The position numbers were made by a program, and so were the translations under genes. A stretch of DNA of 24,887 bases from Syncephalis plumigaleata (lineage: Eukaryota > Zoopagomycota > Zoopagomycetes > Zoopagales > Piptocephalidaceae). Shown in pieces: positions 21,201 to 24,887 of the stretch. Where the stretch lies: assembly GCA_025201365.1 (NCBI GenBank), contig JAIXMF010000193.1:1-24887 (forward strand). Direction: 5' to 3'. A model generated the notes under the pieces. It was not told the origin of the DNA. It searched no databases and worked only from the letters and a program-made list of their open reading frames with translations. The first letter of the stretch is position 1. Every line of letters begins with the position of its first letter.

Positions 21201-24200
21201 TATCCAGTTACTACGAGGTAAATCAATCATTTGTACGGTACGTTTCTCTTGATTTGTCGTGGTATTCGATACTCGATCTAATTGATCCTGCATAATACCG
21301 GCAAATCCATCAGAGTCTGACTCTGAATCTGAATCAAGAACAGGATCATGTTCATCAGAATCGTTTTCAGGTGTGATATTTGATTGTTGAAATGTAGAAT
21401 AGTTACTACTACTATTGCTACTATTATAATTATAAATTGGATGCTTTACATGTTGATTTGTACTAGATGATGATGATGATGCTGATGTTGTTGTTGCAGG
21501 TCTTGCTATAGTTGCTATAAAGTTTTGACGTTGTTGTCTAATTGCTACACGAAGTGGTGCTCGTTCTCGTATCATATCATTACGCATTTGCTTTACTAAT
21601 GATGATGATGATGATGATGAATTACCCATTGAGTAATTTGTATTGACTCGTCGTATATTTGTTGAGTGATGTGGTGTAGATACTGATGCGCGTTCAAGTG
21701 CATTCCACGCTTTTGTTATGTCGCGTGGTACGCCATTTGGTTTTACTGAATTACTACTTGATGTATTATTATTGTTACAATTGACAGGCGTTTGTTTGAT
21801 ACGAGATACAGTATGAGCTGGTATGGCAACTTCCACTCGTACACGCTTATTAGGGAATGAGTGTGCCGTATCATTAGATCGAATGTTTGCCTTATAGTCA
21901 CCATTATACGTGTTAGATCTATTTGCTAGATCAACCTCAATCACTGATTCTGGAATAGTCAACTATATGGCAATAATAGATGAGTAATACTGAGATAATA
22001 ATCACTCATTCATTCATTCATTACTTACATGATTGGTTGGTGATATCGTATTATTACTGCTATTATTATTACTGTTGTGATTGACATCATCATTATCGCT
22101 TAGATTAATATCAGATGCCATTTCTAATAAAGAATCAAGATCCAATTCTGGTTTACGGCATAATGCACGTTTTAGCGTTTGTATCTGTTCATGACTGACA
22201 ATACCGTCAATAGGCTTGATATTATCGACAAATTGTCTAGTGGCCTCAATTGCCGATGTATCCAGTCCAAGATGACGTGAAATAAACTGAACTGTATGAA
22301 CAATCGCTTTAACTAAGGGTACTCGCCAGTCAATATACTTTGCCTCTTGACCATGTGTATCTTTACTATTCAGCGAGGATAAATCATTCATTGGATACCA
22401 TCCAATCATTAGTGGAACGCATGCTTGCAGCTGGACACATGCCACGTAGTCGTCCTTAAGCTCGACGGTCTGCCAGCGTACAAGTCGATGCACAATACCG
22501 AGTACGCGCTGTCGTATTTCTCGTTGATCTATTGTTGATTTCGTTTTATTGGCTAGCCATATAGCATGTGCCAATACACTCCATAGGGTTGACCAAATGG
22601 TCATTAGATGTGCCCTCGATTCGGGAATTGCCTTACTTTGTAGCCATGACTTAATAAACGCGTGTAGTAAGCGTAAGTAACGAGAACAAGCGCCAGAGTT
22701 CATGCTTTGATAGTGTAATTTGAACTTTTGCAATGATACTTGAATAATACTATGCAGTTGATCATTCGGTTGACTGAATACGCGCAATAAGGCAGTGTCA
22801 AGCCCGTTGTCCGTTTTACAAAGCTTCTCCATATACAACGACCAAGTACAATCGAGTCCAGGTATGGAAACACCACTAAGCATGGAGAGTATGCAGCCAT
22901 TGATCAATAGGAATGGCTCGGCCTTCTCCTCCGTAGGTTTAGCATCGACACGTTGTACGAAACAACGATATAGCGTGTTGACTGCATCCGAGAATGTAAT
23001 ACGATCGGTGTGCTCGCGTTATCATGCTCCACTTCCGGTATTTGCCACCATAGATAGACTGTCGCTACACCGGCATTAATAATGGCATCTCTAGCCTTGC
23101 TATGCTGTATTTGTGACAAGGTCGACCAGATGGATGGTGAACATGCAACACTTCGTCGATCCGGCCGTTGTCCCGTCTTCTTTTGGCATAGACTAATTTC
23201 AAGTAGTTGTCCAAGTCCGGATATTCCCTCTTGCACTAGCTTGCCAATTAGCTCGACTAGCATACCCGTCATAAATGTGTTGTCCATGCCATTCGTGTCG
23301 AGAAACTGAATAAAACTACACAATGGGTCGTAGACACCTTCAGCGGCCATTTTATAACAATAGCCCTCAGACCAGATAGCCATTGACGTTGACAATAAAT
23401 ACTACACTCGTTTCCCTGCTGAACGGTCGACTGGATACTGGCATAGACGATATCGAGTGATTTGGCACCATTAGGTAGCTGGAATAGACGCTGTATCGTT
23501 TCGACAGACCAGCCTAGAACCGAGTTGATATAGGACTCGGTGTCTTTACGCGCATTCCCCTCGATACTATCGAGATCACGTTGTAATGCTCGAAATGCTT
23601 GACATCGTTCGAATGATATTTGCCACTTCTCCGGTGATATGTGATAGGCGACATATCTACATATTGCGAGGCAAACCAGTTGAACGTGATAACAGCACTT
23701 GTCCAAGCAGATCGATGTGATTTATCAATCATGGCGAAATCATCATTATCCAATAACGACATATCTCCTCGGCTAACTCGAGGAATATAAGTCCACCATG
23801 CTCCTTGACGAATAGTCTCTCCTTGTCCATCGGTAATGATTGCACTAGTTTGTACGTTAATCGCCAGAACGTGCTGTAAATGTGGCATAGGGTGATTTCG
23901 AGCGTTGACTGCGACACATAACGAATAACCTTGCTGTAGGATGATATAATTCTATCTGTGCTTTGTTGTTGTGTTGCATCATGCCACTTGGTTGTATTGG
24001 CATGTTCAATACGTACACTAATAGCATCTGATGCCCAGTTACGCACCGATGACTGTACCGAGCATACAAGACAAAATAAACCGGGTAATAGCATAGTCGA
24101 CATAGGTAGCGATAATTCGGCAAGTGTTGATTTTGATGTATGAGTGATGCACGTATTAACAGCATTACGTATGGTCGAGGAGTAGAGTAACTTTGGAAAT

Positions 24201-24762
24201 GATAATACTTCATGTAATGCCCCTGTTATTGCTCTAGCATTAGGTGTAGCTGATTGAGCATTGACTGTCAAGTTATTAACAATTCGCGATTCATCCCACG
24301 TAGCTAGAATAGAAAAAACGAGTAACATTCTCGGGTGGATATTGTTGCTGATATCTATACAACATCGTAAATAATCAGGTACATTAGTTATCGTCAACTT
24401 GCTCTAGTGTAAGTTACTTACAATTGATGTAATTTCTCTTTCGCTTTGTAGTATCCAAGGGTACACGCTTGACATTCAGATAGCATACGAGTATTAATCG
24501 ATTTAAACCGTGTCACCGAGTCACTTTCAGGTAGCGAGAATACGTGTAATAGCTCCATAACTATATCCTGTCGTACCGGGTCACACCACCAACAGCTATG
24601 CTTTTCCTCGAAGAACATTTTCAAGCCCTCAATGAGTAGCTTATGAAAGGCGTCCAACCAAGCCTGCGAGTCCGCTAGTCCATGGCTGCCCACTCGAAGC
24701 TGATCTACCCTCTCCTGTAGACCTTTTAAGCGACTTTGTGGCATGGGTGCGGCATATGTCAT
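18241..24762 (-). CDS. SEN1: SEN1/senataxin-type superfamily 1 helicase, with reading-frame breaks in the N-terminal exon
   Basis: Fourteen exons: 24762-24422, 24354-22029, 21962-20596, 20543-20331, 20262-20249, 20172-19828, 19762-19466, 19411-19297, 19227-19016, 18951-18911, 18849-18733, 18680-18620, 18550-18390, 18315-18241; about 1,895 codons. Sen1 unwinds RNA:DNA hybrids and ends non-coding transcription by RNA polymerase II. Helicase motifs in order: INASQARAVLDSM (Q-like), GPPGTGKT (I), VCAPSNAAIDEIV (Ia), VLIDEASQC (II), LVGDANQLPPT (III), VQYRMHPLIS (IV), RIGVITPYKEQ and DGFQGQEKDII (V), MNVALTRAR (VI). The N-terminal region has SCWWCDP and LLPGLFCLV, as in the Sen1 N-terminal domain. 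An Asn/Asp-rich insert follows motif I and a Ser/Asn-rich linker precedes the helicase. Exon 2 reads well only if the frame changes about five times between 24320 and 23005, so the locus may be decaying or the sequence may contain errors. Confidence 0.9.
20249..20262 (-). other. SEN1: 14-nt microexon encoding the Walker A core of SEN1
   Basis: The upstream exon ends ATT CAA GG before GTAAGT; the 14 nt ACCACCTGGCACGG follow an AATAG acceptor and precede a GTAAAT donor; the next exon begins GT AAA ACC. Spliced, they give Q-G-P-P-G-T-G-K-T. Skipping it, or reading through either intron (68 and 76 nt), would destroy the P-loop. Confidence 0.85.
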
Positions 24763-24887
24763 ACTATTAATATGGAATTCTGAAGTAACAAGAAATGCAT
24801 ATATAACAAAGGATAAATGAAATTGCCACGATAAAAAGAATTCAAATCCTTATTTTTCAGCTCGATTATAAAACTGTAATTTTTATC
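24763..24887. promoter_or_regulatory. SEN1 5' flank
   Basis: The 125 bp upstream of the SEN1 ATG (24762-24760, minus strand). AT-rich; no distinct core promoter motif that I can name. The window ends here. Confidence 0.4.

Noticed and set aside
1-24887. CRISPR arrays, bacterial operons, insertion sequences or viral genes
   Set aside because: None seen; the genes are eukaryotic and spliced, and no terminal inverted repeats or polymerase/transposase motifs were found.

Overview
The window is nuclear DNA of a fungus, probably an early-diverging, AT-rich and intron-rich one. Reasons: a 14-sterol reductase of the ergosterol pathway, fungal-style kinetochore and Sen1 genes, and about 37 short spliceosomal introns (50-92 nt) with GTAAGT/GTATGT-type donors and CTAAC/CTAAT-like branch sites. 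A zoopagalean-type fungus would fit, but the lineage is inference. All coordinates and splice sites were read by eye, without expression data or database searches.

Left part (1-3.1 kb): the 3' end of an RRM-like protein gene (+) converges with a bHLH transcription factor gene (-) that carries poly-Gln and poly-His runs. About 4 kb follows (3.1-7.05 kb) in which I cannot support a gene.

Middle part (7.05-11.1 kb), an accessory, effector-like island: two paralogous small secreted eight-cysteine proteins (CPDG family) flank a diverged cysteine-rich relative on the minus strand and a four-exon gene for a secreted kinase-fold protein whose HRD and DFG motifs are both replaced. The two CPDG copies share a 248-bp block (TATA box, 5'UTR, signal peptide) that is about 95% identical without gaps, while their mature regions differ strongly. 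A 67-bp relic of the minus-strand cysteine-rich gene lies in front of the second copy, so the region has been partly duplicated.

Right part (11.7-24.8 kb), conserved core genes: CENP-N/CHL4-like kinetochore protein (+, 8 exons), ERG24 sterol C-14 reductase (+, 5 exons), NDC80 (-, 10 exons) and SEN1-type RNA/DNA helicase (-, 14 exons). Two kinetochore genes thus sit either side of ERG24. The SEN1 helicase domain is complete, with a 14-nt microexon encoding the heart of its Walker A motif, but its N-terminal exon appears to change reading frame about five times. This is either recent decay or sequence error.
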